Source: Phyto melanocephala (Eukaryota > Arthropoda > Insecta > Diptera > Rhinophoridae). Taken from it: DNA of 64,000 bases. Where the stretch lies: assembly GCA_941918925.1 (NCBI GenBank), contig OW799236.1, forward strand, positions 102,688,562-102,752,561, read 5' to 3'. Of the stretch, positions 36,969 through 48,640 are shown one piece after another (the stretch's first letter is position 1; each line of letters opens with the position of its first letter). A program made the position numbers and the translations under genes. The notes below the pieces were generated by a model. It did not search any database. It worked only from the letters and a program-made list of their open reading frames with translations, and was not told the DNA's origin.

Positions 36969-39470
36969 TTATCGTACAAGCTTGACGCGAAGTCTCTCTT
37001 CTACTCGTTCTTCAGATTTGTTAAACCTGCGGCATCACAAAATATATGAAAAAGGTCTTTATTGTGACTCGGAAACTGGGACTTCAGTGCACTTCTCCCC
37101 ATAAACTTAAACAATATTTTTATGAGATTTTAGTACGCCAGACATTATCTTCAAACTAAAAATATATGAAGCTCAATTATATAATTATTTTAAATTCGTA
37201 ACCACGAATGAAGTATTCTTTTCTGTTAGTGTCTTATTTGACATTACTTGAATTTAAACTATAAAACTGATTAGCTGACTTAGATTTTCTCGCAAGCGAA
37301 TACTTTTGTCTAAGTTTTAACAAACTCTTAAATGCTCTCAATCGTTAAGCTTTTAATGCTAATGCTATTAGGTACGAAACACAAACATCGTGTTTAAATT
37401 TTTTTTATTTGATTATTATTAATTTGATTATGAATTATCAGTAAGAATATTACATTTAAATTATAAAATATTTTTCTTTGTGTCAGTATCTATAATGTTT
37501 TAATTCTATTATTCTACTTTTGAAAATGCACGCCAAATTGAGGTAACCTCACAAACCTTCAAATATTTAAATTAAAGTCTACGTAAATAGTGCTAATTTA
37601 TTATGCATTTTAAAAGTGTATTAACCCCTCACACGAGAGGATAGAGGAGTTGAATAAGCTTTGTTAGAGTTTATATTGAAATTAGCTTTTTAAGCAATAA
37701 CGTATGCAACGCTTGTTACGTATGTATAAAATAAGCAATTTTTCTGTAGCCCTAAACCCTAACAGCACGATTTAAAATATAACACAAAATCATGATGGGT
37801 CAGTTTGACCTAAAGGCAGCAGAAAAGCTACATAAAGTTTAAAGATTCGTCTTATCATTCGGTCTGCCTGCTCTGACATTTGTTTGGAGTTGTTACTCCT
37901 GGAAATAATAGCATCTTTTCTTTAATACTGCAAATCTCTATCAAAATTTTTTTGTAAAACAATAGTCATAAATCAAGCTATGCTTTTTAGGAATACAATT
38001 TATCTTTATTAGTTTATAAAACCAAAAACAAAAAAAGAAAAATAAATAACAATTATTTATTTTTAAGTACTCGTTTCTTTATGGTTGTCGCGCTTTTCTT
38101 GAATATAAGATGTATGCAAAATTGTGAAGAAAAAGCACAACGGTATATTAAAATTTTCTGTAAACTCTGCTAAAATAATATATAAAGAGAGATTCTTATT
38201 AGTTGTCTGCAGCTGTATGTTCGAATAATAAACATTGACTTTTAAAATAATTTTCCAATTTTCTTCTTTAGTTATTTCGATAACAATGCTAAACTGAAAC
38301 CGTTTTAAAATCTCTATCAATATTGTTCAACAACTAAAATTATAAAAATGTTTCAAAAATTCTTTACAGGCTTCTGTTCATGTGGTGAGAACAAAAAATT
38401 CAAAGGTATACCCCAATATATAAATTGCTTTTAAAATATTTCACTTTAAATAACTAACGTTAAAAAAGAAAAATTAGTGGAGATGGATAACATGAAAAAT
38501 TCCTATCGAAAACCACAACATTTTTAGAAAATTTACAAGTACAAGAATATATAAATAAATGGTATGAAAGCATATACTAGCTTACTTCGTATGCACAACA
38601 CATTGAAATCCTTTTACAAAACTTTCATACAGAAAATTCTCTTAGATGCATAGACAAAAATTTATACACACAAACTCTGTGTCGTACGGATTGACACATT
38701 TCATGTCATATTGAAACATCTACAAAAATTCATATGTATATATAAGTATTGACAAACATATATCAACCAGGCAAAGTTTTAAAGGCATAAGGACTTAATT
38801 TTACCAATCAAAAGAAATGGATATATATTTTATTTGTTTTTTTTATTCATCCAGCCACTAAGACCGCCACCATGAATGTGTGTTTGCTTATTTTTGTTGT
38901 TGTTCATGTTGTTATTATTATTTGTACTTAGGTCTAAATACATACATAGTTTAATACTAACATCAATTTCTTGTTTATGCAATTTTTCTGTTTACTGTTA
39001 CATTTTGTTTGTATACTTAATGTGTGTGTGCGTAGGTGTTTGTGCATTTAAATATGAAACACAAAAATATGTTATTTTTCTCTTTCTTGTTGTTTTTCGT
39101 TATCGTTTGATTGAATGTTTGTAGATTTCAATGTTTAATGTTGATGAGGATGTTTATTTGGAGGACGATGCTGAAGAACAAACACACAATAATAACATTT
39201 CTATTACTATTACAACTACCACCATAACCAACACCGCTACAAAAGAACAACAACAAAAGAAACGACTTAAGCTAAATTGCTACTGATTGTTAAATGAGAA
39301 GGCAAAACGATAACTGAATCACTGTAGAGGGTGAGATTGAGAGAAAAAATGCCAAAAATTTGAAAAAAAATATATACACATATATATAAATATATGTAGT
39401 ATATATAAAATTCAAGCGAATAAAAGAAAAAAGTAGTGAAATAATCAGTTGAGTGGCAGTGTTGAATATT
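36969..39470. other. AT-rich stretch, nothing recognised
   Basis: No convincing gene, RNA or mobile end was seen. The minus frame at 38063-38320 and the plus frame at 38876-39124 look like chance. Confidence 0.45.
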
Positions 39471-40202
39471 TGTATACCCTTCACATGTGGTGCACAAGGG
39501 TATATATAGCTTTGTCATTCCGTTTGTAATTTCAACAATTTTCATTTCCGACCACATAAAGTATATATTTTCTGAAAGCTTATGAATAGAGGAGTCGATT
39601 AAGCCCTGACTGTCTGTCCGTCTGCCCGTCTGTCCGTGTGTTGGTTGAAATCAACTTCTAGAAGCAACTATATGTTCCTCAGATCTCTATATGGTATCAA
39701 TCTCTTGGAAATATCCAGGAATGAATCGCTATTGGAATTCAGCACAATCGCCTTATAACTTTCTGAGATATGAGCAAAAAACCACGACCACTTCGATTTT
39801 TTCACAATTACAACAACAACCTACATACATACTGGTTAAAGTAAACGTGGCATCGAATCCCAGCTGAGCCCAAAAAAAATTAATTTTATTTTATTTAATA
39901 TATTATTTATATTTTATAATATTTTTTTTTAATTAAAAAAAAAAAAAAATTTTATAAAAATTTGTTAAAATTTTATTTAATTTTTTTTTTTAATTTTTTT
40001 TTTATTTTTTTTTTTTGTAATTTTTTTTTTTTATTTTTAATATATTTTTTTTTGCAATTTTTTTTTTGGGTATGTTCTTTACATGTATGTACGTATATTA
40101 TATGAGATGCATGGTGATACAAACATTTGTTTTTGCATGACTACACGTTATGAAGGGTATATATGATTCCGCACGGCCGAATATAGCACTGTTACTTATT
40201 TA
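39471..40202 (+). mobile_element. mini-me-like repeat, second subfamily
   Basis: Starts TGTATACCCTTCACATG with an inner short palindrome (CACATGTGGTG), has the core ACATAAAGTATATATTTTCT, a degenerate GTCY tract (about 39610-39640), and ends GAAGGGTATATATGATTCCG, CACGGCCGAATATAGCACTG, TTACTTATT. The start TATACCCTTC and the end GAAGGGTATA are inverted repeats. The middle includes a homopolymer-rich A/T segment (39890-40070). Its ends are closer to the DINE-1 pattern known in Drosophila than the other copies here are. Confidence 0.78.
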
Positions 40203-40507
40203 TCCTACTGTTACGCAAAATCCATTAAGATAGAAATGTTGATTTTCGAGTGTTTATTTTTTAAAGGGATTTCAAAATTTCTGAATTTAAGCGGATGTGT
40301 GATGAAAATTGAAATCAAAAGCGCATAAATTTAAAAAGTTTTTTTTTAAATATATTTTAAAATATTTTAAAGATTATATTATTTTTATTCTGGCTCAAGT
40401 TCATTTTCATACTAAATTTCTCATATATTTTTCTTTTCATATACATATGAAGAAATCAGTTTTTATTTGTGGTAATGAAAGAATATACTGGAAAAGTATC
40501 TTATTAT

Positions 40508-40579
40508 CCCGACACCAGCCGAGTGGAATGCATTTTCGAAACCAGCTACGGTTTCATCATCAGCACTCTTTTGATCGGG
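40508..40579 (-). ncRNA. Hammerhead ribozyme motif, copy in repeat A
   Basis: On the minus strand the 72 bases are identical to the motif at 41155-41226: all core positions, with stems I, II and III formed. See that entry for residue positions. Confidence 0.72.
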
Positions 40580-41154
40580 ATGTCTTAGTGTTGATAGTAA
40601 ATATCATCTATTTAACTCACAAGTTTATATGAAAATTGATTTTGTAAATTAATTCTTTTACCTATAAACTCATATATTTGCCATGGTGAGTGAGAACGAA
40701 ATTTCTTCAACACTAAAGCTTTTCCCCTTTTTTCTTTGTTATTCTTTTCAATTACCACATTTTAATCGTAGCTTTAAACCATCAGTCTGATGGCAATGAA
40801 AGCTCTTTTTTTGTTGGTTGTTATGCTCACAACTTTTATTTAGATCATACATGTTCTTGTATTTGTCTATATGATCTACACCGTGCCATGTGTAATTGTT
40901 AATTTCCCTTTTATTTAACTGTCGAACTATTTAATATCTTAAAGATTATATTATTTTTATTCTGGCTCAAGTTCATTTTCATACTAAATTTCTCATATAT
41001 TTTCCTTTTCATATACATATGAAGAAATCAGTTTTTATTTGTGGTAATGAAAGAAAATATATATGTTTATAGGTAAAAGAATTAATTTACAAAATCAATT
41101 TTCATATAAACTTGTGAGTTAAATAGATGATATTTACTATCAACACTAAGACAT

Positions 41155-41226
41155 CCCGATCAAAAGAGTGCTGATGATGAAACCGTAGCTGGTTTCGAAA
41201 ATGCATTCCACTCGGCTGGTGTCGGG
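41155..41226 (+). ncRNA. Hammerhead ribozyme motif, copy in repeat C
   Basis: Core CTGATGA (41171-41177) and GAAA (41197-41200). Stem I: GAGTG (41166-41170) with CACTC (41209-41213), then an internal loop, then CCCGA (41155-41159) with TCGGG (41222-41226). Stem II: GAAACC (41179-41184) with GGTTTC (41191-41196), loop GTAGCT. Stem III: two A-T pairs (41200-41201 with 41206-41207) closed by the tetraloop TGCA. The predicted cleavage is after C at 41208 (TTC site). One extra T (41178) lies between the core A and stem II; an extra residue at this place is known from a natural viroid hammerhead. A type I shape with a very short stem III is the form known from Penelope-like elements. Activity is not shown by the sequence. 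Confidence 0.75.
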
Positions 41227-42084
41227 ATAATAAGATACTTTTCCAGTATATTCTTTCATTACCACAAATAAAAACTGATTTCTTCATATGTATATGAAAA
41301 GGAAAATATATGAGAAATTTAGTATGAAAATGAACTTGAGCCAGAATAAAAATAATATAATCTTTAAGATATTAAATAGTTCGACAATTAAATAAAAGGG
41401 AAATTATATTTTAAAATATTTAAAATAATCATCAATGTTTCGTTAATAAAAAACTTTTTATAACAATAATAAAAAAATTGATAATATATTAAATAAACTT
41501 ACAAACCTGATACCTTTTAAATTTTAATCAACAATACCTTAATCCTTTTTTGACCACCACCAAAAAAAATGTCAGGAACTATACTCATTTTTTCATTCTG
41601 CTTGTAACGCATAGAAATATTAATTTTAGATCCTATTTTGGATAATTGAGAACGATCTAGGTATGCCCATCTGTCTGTCCGTCTTTCCTTTTGTTGAAAG
41701 CCGATATAGCTTCAACTAGCTAGGAAGATGAAATTAGTCAAACTATTGCCCATATATTAAAAATGTATGGTGTTGAAAATGTGCTTAATTGGTTTAATAG
41801 GAATAAAAAAAAAACTTTTTATATTTAGTAAATTATGATTGCGTCTTAACATAACGTAACGTTGAGTGATAAAATTTCAAATATATAAGTGTATTTTCTG
41901 AGTAAAATATATACATTTCCTTTAAAATTTTTTTAGATCTGTAAATTATGAAAGAAGTAATAGATTAAAATGCACAAGCAGTAACATTTTAATTTTTTTA
42001 ACATTTAAAATGCTGTTAAGCTGACAGAATTACATATACGATTCTCAACTGTATGAAGCTTATAAGCAAGTATTATTGCAATTA

Positions 42085-42612
42085 TCCTACTAATTAAATA
42101 AATGTGAATGTTTGAATGTTTTTATGTTTGGATGTTTGGATATATCGATGCCTAACTTCCTCAACCTCGTATCTTAAAAAATACAATTTTTCAAGAGAGA
42201 AAAAAAAACGGTTCATCTTTTAATACTTCGGTGTTTGGTTAAAAGTTTAAATGCAATTATTAAGGAATTGATTGTATTTATTTATATTAGTAGTAGTTAT
42301 ATACTAATCTTTTTTAGTTATAGCATAAAACAATTGTTTGATATGAAAAAGTCAAAACCATATTTTTTAAGATACGAAGTTGAGGAAGTAAAGCATCGAT
42401 ATGTTACTCAATCACGCAATAACGGCTAAACGGAACTAAATGATTGTGGTATTATTTAGATTTTCTAAAGCGAATCTATAACTCAATCAAGCAAAAAAAT
42501 GCCGAGTGGAATTAAATGAAAATTGACAAACATATAAATAATAACCTAGATTAATACTAAGTCTGCTTTTTATCCCGATAACTACGCAGACGAAGTCGAG
42601 GACACAAGCTAG
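42085..42612 (+). mobile_element. Non-autonomous Helitron with nested inverted-repeat element
   Basis: Starts TCCTACTAATTAAATAAATG after an A and ends ACACAAGCTAG before a T, matching the Helitron rule: 5' TC, 3' CTRR, insertion between A and T, no target duplication. The 5' word followed by GTGAATGTTTGAATGTTT, the inner TTACTCAATCACGCAATAAC and the end CGCAGACGAAGTCGAGGACA are widespread in insect non-autonomous Helitrons. The 3' hairpin has decayed. It is interrupted at 42141-42402. Confidence 0.75.
42141..42402. mobile_element. Inverted-repeat MITE inside the Helitron
   Basis: TATATCGATGCCTAACTTCC and the following bases (42141-42185) pair with the segment ending AAGTAAAGCATCGATATG (42361-42402): about 42 bp per arm with few mismatches. 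ATAT/TA lies at both junctions. The interior is open on the plus strand (42235-42429) only by chance. Removing it restores the Helitron word GGATGTTTG followed by TTACTCAATC. Confidence 0.72.
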
Positions 42613-43148
42613 TGAATTATAAGGTAATATGCCCACTTTAAAGGCTACCAGATATAAAACGCCTTTTTCTAAATTTATAAAATTTCCTTATGAACAAAGA
42701 TATTAAGAATAATGATCCCTGTGTTTTAAATATTATCTAAACAGAAATTATTTCCAGAAATTACTTAGATACGTCTATTAAAACGCTAACCTCTTGCATC
42801 TGTCTTAATCTACTAGAATTCTGCAAATTGAGGCATTTAGTTAATATTTTTAAAATAACGACAAATAAAAATGACACACCTACTATGGGAAATATTACTT
42901 AATGTTACATATAAATACTTAGCAAATATATTTAGATTTAATTTTGAAACTTGATATAGCAAAATAAATTAAAAGCAAATTAGAACTAAGCAAAGATAGT
43001 AATAAATATTTTTGTATAAAAAAATTATTCTATTGTGATCACAGTTGTCAACAAAGTAAAAAATTTTTAGGTTTTAAAAGTACAACACTAAATTGGTGAT
43101 AGGTATCACAAATGCGACATAGCCGAATAAAGTGCTCTCACTGCTTCT

Positions 43149-44619
43149 TTTTCTTTTAAATTAATAAAGTAATGAAAAGCCTTTTAGCACCGTTAGCAAT
43201 ATAGAATATAACCGATTCCTTAAAGTCACCTTAGCGCAAATTATACAAACATTATTTAATAAGATAGCGTATACTATATTTCCGATTTTTTGATATTTTG
43301 TTCAGAGTTAGATTTATATTATCAATAAATTTCATTGTAAAAATACTTTAATTACAACGTTTATTATGACTGATTTATATTTTTGTTACAAACCACCTGA
43401 CTAAATTAATATACGTTTTTACTTAAAACATTTATCTAAAGATCGAAAAGTTTAACGAAATAAATATGCGACACCATATAAAACAGGACAAAGCAGGAAT
43501 TTGTTATGGGGCATATTTTTTTTTTGCATTTATTCAATATGTACAAGAAGGAGGGTTAAATAAAACAAATAACAACAAAAACCACACTACTTTTATATAC
43601 ATATACTTATATAAAAAAATGAAAATATACTTTTAAAGAATTTGTGAAAAGTGAAGAAAGCAAAAATAAGAAAATAAATAATAACTGAAAAGGTTTTAGG
43701 CCATATTAAATTACAAAAAGTAAGAGTGAGTGATATGAAAAAAAAGAACAGAAGTTAATAGACTTAAAAAAATAACAAAAAAAAGGAATTCAATTTAAAA
43801 TTTGTTTTCATAAATATGGTAATAACAATATAATTAGTATGAAAAAATAAATGATATAAAACAAATTAGAAAACAAAGATACTGTAATAATATTTCTAAT
43901 ATTGTTTCTAATTCGAATAGATACAAACACAAGTTTATTGAACACAAAGTTAAAAACAAATAAAACAGAATTATTTTAAAATTTTTAGTTTGCCGCATAA
44001 AATGGTTTGAGCAAATTAAAAACAATATTTACTATAAATTTTTAAATTGTAAACATACATACACACGTACACGTACACATATGAGTGTAGGATGGTAGTC
44101 ATGCGTTGTAGCACATACTTCATTTCTCCGAGAACATATACTTCTTGCTGCCGTTACACATATTATATTTGTATAACAATTACTGTCAAGTGTTATAATT
44201 TGTTAGTGGCTCTATGTTTCCTATAGACAGTGCCAGATAAAAATATATATCATTGTAAACATATTTAAACATTAATAATAAGGGGTTCCAGTGAGTTTTT
44301 TTGCTGTTAATTGCTTTGATTGTTATCGTTATGATTATGATTATCTCTTTTTAGTTAATTCAAAAATAGATTAGCACTAATTAAGCTTAAAAATGTATAC
44401 GAATTGTTAAAAAAAAGGTAACACAAATATTACCCATTGTTGTAAGTTACTATATCCAATTTTGTATATGATTGCGTGAAAATTCATTTTATCTAAATAT
44501 TAAATATAGCAGGGCTGAAAGACTTTTCTTACTGAATTTAAGATAAAGATTTGTATGACTGTACTATGTATTGAAAGTTAAATTTTTTCTAATTTTAAGA
44601 CAATTTTTTAACATAAAGT
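43149..44619. other. AT-rich stretch, nothing recognised
   Basis: No gene, RNA or transposon end was seen; frame 43834-44025 (minus) looks like chance. Confidence 0.45.
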
Positions 44620-45223
44620 GTATTTAATTTTAAGGGCCGATGTTGATTTTAAATAAAATGGAAATTACTTAGAAATTATTGTCATTTCTTTTTATTACGA
44701 TAATATTGGTATGGTTCAAGTACGAATGGAACAAAATATAGTCCAAATTGTTGTCGCAACCTCGGTGGCACACCTCCTTCCGGTGGTCAAAATTTTCAAT
44801 GACAGTATTAATGTTCATTTATGGGGCACGATGATGAGTTGAGATTGGCTGCTCTTTTGCTACACTATCGCGAACAACAGCAAGGTTTTCCGTTCAACGA
44901 ACTAAAAAGGCATTTACAGATGTTTTCACATCTCATACAGACCTGGTTTGCTGAAATTTAAAAAATTTTCACAATTCTTCCGATTGTGGACGAATTTGAA
45001 CGTTTCTGTTGACCAAAAGAATCATGAAGTGCACAAAATGCATTTTGATTTGAACGCCCATTTTCATAAAAAACCTGAACAACTTTAGCGCATTGCTCAA
45101 TTAAATATCTTTACATGTTCAAATTGAATTAGTCTGAAATTGAAAAATGTCAAATGAAATGCAGAAAAAATTTGAAGTTTTGGTGTGGATCACTTTCAAC
45201 ATCGGCCCTTAAAATTTAACCAT
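44620..45223 (-). mobile_element. Internally deleted mariner-like element, solo copy
   Basis: Terminal repeats TTTAATTTTAAGGGCCGATG (left) and CGGCCCTTAAAATTTAACCA (right). Minus-strand remnants of the transposase N-terminus (the NQNAFCALR-type helix region near 45050) and of the C-terminus near 44760. It is not inside a mini-me-like repeat, unlike the copies at 34.3, 47.0, 60.2 and 62.6 kb. Confidence 0.83.
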
Positions 45224-46837
45224 GTTTAAGATCTATATTCATATTAGGAATTATTTAGCAAAATAGACAAAAACACCAAAGAAAAGAAATAATTTTTCTA
45301 CGCATAAGTAAACGATAATTTAACTAAAAATTATGCTATGGATTAAATTATATTTAGCGTAAGACGAATAACATAACATTGAAAAATTGCTAATTTAAAA
45401 AAGTGTTTACGTTTAGTTTAGTAAGTTTTGCCACATGTGAACGTAGCTGTAGGAACATAGAGACAGTGATTTCTTTCACCTGAATACCAGAAACTTAAAA
45501 GGTTTTTTACTCAAAGTATAAAAAGACATATAATTTATTCCCAGAAAAAAAAATTGGAAGTAGTGCAAATTGATTTACATTTTCAAGACTTCAAAATAAA
45601 TAGTGCAAGGCATTCATTCTAAATGACTTAATAAATGCAAGATAATTTATCATAAATGGCGTGCTTAGAAATAAATGCAACATCATATAAAATATTCTAA
45701 AAATTTAATGTAAACAAACAAAATCAACTATGACGCATCGGACTATTTCAGCAAATATTTATTTATGAGTTCTATTTACTTATTAGAATGAAGGGCAGCT
45801 CATTGATATATTTATGTAAACACTTGATCTACAATGACATGCAAATTTTTAAATCTAACCACTATACTATAACCACTTTGTCACCAGTTGAACTATTGTA
45901 AATTCACTTTTTTTTCATACCCTTTTTTGCTGGGTAGTTTTAATAAATTTGCTGGCTGAATGCTAAAGGAAAACTAATTTAAATTATTTCTTAAAATTAT
46001 ATTTCATAAAATTTTTTTAAACCTTATAACTCGTAAGATTAAAATAGATGTTTTTATTAAAGATTTTTTCATAATGTTTATTTATTTCATTTGTTTGGCT
46101 TCTTATACATATGATGCTAAGGGTATACCTACAGATAAATTATGTAGATAGAAATATGTTAGTTCCGTCTTACTTCAAACTAAGTGGTGAGCATCATCCT
46201 GTCTCAGACAAGCTTTGCTGGTTTTGAAGTTTCACCCTGTAACCACTACATTAACACATTATTATATTAAATAAATATTAGTAAAAATCAAAATGTTTAA
46301 AAATGGTTAATTTGTTAATTTTTAGTCAACAGCCTTGTTTTATTTATATGACTGGTTCAGAACATTAGAATTCAGGTTTGGTTGAAAAGGAGAGGCACTT
46401 AAAGCCCAAACCCAAGACAGGTATACACTTATGCCCAATTGGCATGTTGTGCGCTCCATATAACATAATATATATGTTTTAAAAATTCTACATTTATTGC
46501 ATATACACAGGAAAACCCTTAAGTATTTGGAAAAAATCGATTTGAAGAAGTAGCCCAACTGGTCTATGTTCTATTGAAATTACAGCAGATACATGACTGC
46601 TTCTGTTTCTTAAAAAATGTTGATCACTGTGTTTCGGATTATTCGGATTTTGAAAAAAATCTATCCCTATCGATAAACCATGTACAAATGCATTTTAAAC
46701 AATTTCTCAATACAAGATAATTAATTTTGAAATTCTTTTATAAGTTTCTGTGCGGGTGACAATAAATTGGAAGTCATTGTCTTGAGAGTAACTATCAGAC
46801 TCAGCTTTTTTATCAACTGAAAAGCATGCAGTATGAA
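45224..46837. other. AT-rich stretch, nothing recognised
   Basis: The minus frame 46340-46558 sits in a slightly less AT-rich segment but matches nothing I know. Confidence 0.4.
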
Positions 46838-46982
46838 AACAAGTAAGAGCACTATATTCGGCTGTGCCGAATCTTTTATACCCACCACCAATTTTGTGTA
46901 CATTTAAAGCACAATATTTATTATTTTGTTAATCGCTATGGAATAATCTCTTTATGATAAAATATGTATCACTTTCTTTGTA

Positions 46983-47594
46983 GATGGTGGTTAAATTTTA
47001 AGGGCCCATGTTGAAGATGAGCCACACAAACAACAAGTTTTTTTTTTTCATTTCATTTGACATTTCTCAATCTCAGACCAACTTAAAAGTGGAAAGATAC
47101 GCAAATGAGCAACGCGTTAAAGTTATTCAGGTTTTTTATAAAAATGGGCGTTCAAGTCAAAATGCATTTTGTGCACTTCGTAATTCTTTTGATCAACATA
47201 ATCGTTCAAATTCGTCCACAATTGTAAAAAATATTGGAGAATTGTAAAAAATATTTAAATTTCTGCAAAACAGGTCTGTATAAAATGTTAGAAAATCTGT
47301 GAATGCCTTCTTAGTTCGTTGAATGGGAACCATTGCTGTTTTTTGCGATAGTGTGGCAAAAGAGCAGTCAACATCGACTTATCATCATGCCCAACAATTG
47401 ACCATCAACATTGTCATTGAAAATTTGGACCACCAGATAGAGGAGTGGCGCCATCGACCATTTGGCCGATATTTTGTTAAATACATAATTGAACCATACA
47501 AATATTATCATTACAAAAAGATATAATAATAATTTCATAAATAATTTGTGTTTTATTTAAACTCAACATCGGCCCTTTAAATTTAACCACCCTT
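46983..47594 (+). mobile_element. Internally deleted mariner-like element in the composite, best-preserved ends
   Basis: GATGGTGGTTAAATTTTAAG at the left and TTAAATTTAACCACCCTTT at the right, with TA at 46981-46982 and 47595-47596. The frame 47008-47247 carries VERYANEQRVKVIQVFYKNG and FCALRNSFDQHNRSNSSTI, a mariner-type DNA-binding helix region. After a break, 47323-47526 carries SVAKEQSTSTYHHAQQLT and then IVIENLDHQIEEWRHR, the protein's C-terminal end. The roughly 700-bp catalytic middle is missing, so the piece is a passenger unless another element supplies transposase. Confidence 0.88.
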
Positions 47595-47639
47595 TATAAC
47601 TTCGATATGCTACTAAAATGCTTTTGTTAATGTAGTCTT

Positions 47640-48640
47640 TCAATGAAAGTGGGCGTTAAAGTATGCGTGTCAATAAAGTTTCTGCTAATAAATACAACTT
47701 AGACATTTCAATATAGTCCTTTATTTTCCCAAAAACTTTGTCAATAGAGAAATTACATGAATTCAAGATAAACCGTTATATGGGAGGTAGGCGTTAAAGT
47801 GGTCGTGTCACCTAGAAGGATATGTGTAGCGAATTTCATCATCATACCTCTAATTTCGTCGGTTTTATGAGCATTTAAATTTCATTAACGGTAGATAACG
47901 TGAAAAGTGGGCGTTATAGTAGGCGTGTCAAAGCTGGTTTTGCTAATGAGTACAACTAAGGTATTTCAATATAGTCGTTTGTTATTCCAAAATCTTTATT
48001 AATAGAGAAATTATATGAATTTCAGTTAAACCGTTATATGGGATGTGGGCGTGGCACCCAAATTTTTTGGCACAGTAATGACATTGCCTAGGGGGATATA
48101 CGTAGCAAATTTGACCATTATACCTCTAATTTTGGCGGTTTTATGAGCTTTTAAATTTCATTAACGGTAGATTACGTGAAAAGTGGGCGTTAACGTAGGA
48201 GTGTCAAAGTTGTTTTTGCGAATGAGTACAACTTAGGTGTTTCAATATAGCCCTTTATTATTTCAAAATCTTTATTAATAGAGAAATTATATGAATTTTA
48301 GGTAAAACGTTATATGGGAGGTGGGCGTAAAAGTGGGCGTGGCACCTAAATTTTTTGGCACAGTAATGACATTGCCTGGAAGGATATACGTAGCAAATTT
48401 GATCATCATACCTCTAATTTTGGCGGTTTTATGAGCTTTTAAATTTCATTAACGGTAGATAACGTGAAAAGTTGGCGTTATAGTAGGCGTGTCAAAGTTG
48501 TTTTTGCGAATGAACACAACCAAGATGTTTCAATATAGTTCTTTATTATTCCAAAATCTACATAAATTGAGAAATTATATGAATTTTGGGTAAAACGTTA
48601 TATGGGAGGTGGGCGTAAAAGTGGGCGTGGCACATTGATT
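47640..48640 (-). repeat. Tandem GC-rich units of about 260-290 bp in the composite
   Basis: The word GTGGGCGTTATAGTAGGCGT, or close forms, recurs at about 47650, 47908, 48183 and 48471. A second word, GTGGGCGTAAAAGTGGGCGT, lies roughly midway between (about 48045, 48320, 48609). Each unit also has GAGCTTTTAAATTTCATTAA and AGAGAAATTATATGAATTTT. The same units occur in the copies at 33.5, 62.2 and 63.4 kb. Confidence 0.9.

Larger units (their letters stand above)
40368..41404 (-). mobile_element. Probable non-autonomous Penelope-like element with inverted terminal repeats
   Basis: An AT-rich 17-bp word (TATATTTTAAAATATTT) lies at 40351-40367 and, identical, at 41405-41421, and can be a target duplication. 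Between them are three copies of one unit: A (about 40368-40670, complete), B (about 40935-41055, partial, same strand as A) and C (about 41063-41370, complete, opposite strand). B and C also share about 35 bp of flank, so 40902-41407 is a large inverted repeat. Read on the minus strand, the order is inverted terminal repeat (C), partial direct repeat (B), 230 bp of internal DNA, complete direct repeat (A). Direct terminal repeats plus an inverted copy at the upstream end are known for Penelope-like elements, and so are hammerhead motifs in those repeats. No reverse transcriptase or GIY-YIG domain remains, so the assignment is an inference. Confidence 0.6.
41548..43148 (+). mobile_element. Old mini-me/Helentron-like copy hosting a Helitron
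   Basis: 5' end GACCACCACCAAAAAAAATG, then TTTTTTCATTCTGCTTGTAA, GATCTAGGTATG, a short GTCY tract (CTGTCTGTCCGTC, about 41671), TTGAAAGC, weak tandem-unit traces (GCCCACTTTAAAGGC near 42630), and a 3' end AATTGGTGATAGGTATCACA, ATGCGACATAGCCGAATAAA, GTGCTCTCACTGCTTC. Divergence from the other copies is high. It lacks the mariner insert. Confidence 0.7.

Noticed and set aside
40447..41287. Identical 61-residue open frames on opposite strands (40447-40632 plus, 41102-41287 minus) as a conserved protein
   Set aside because: They are the two arms of the inverted-repeat element. The shared frame covers the hammerhead motif in antisense, and RNA structure explains the identity better than coding.
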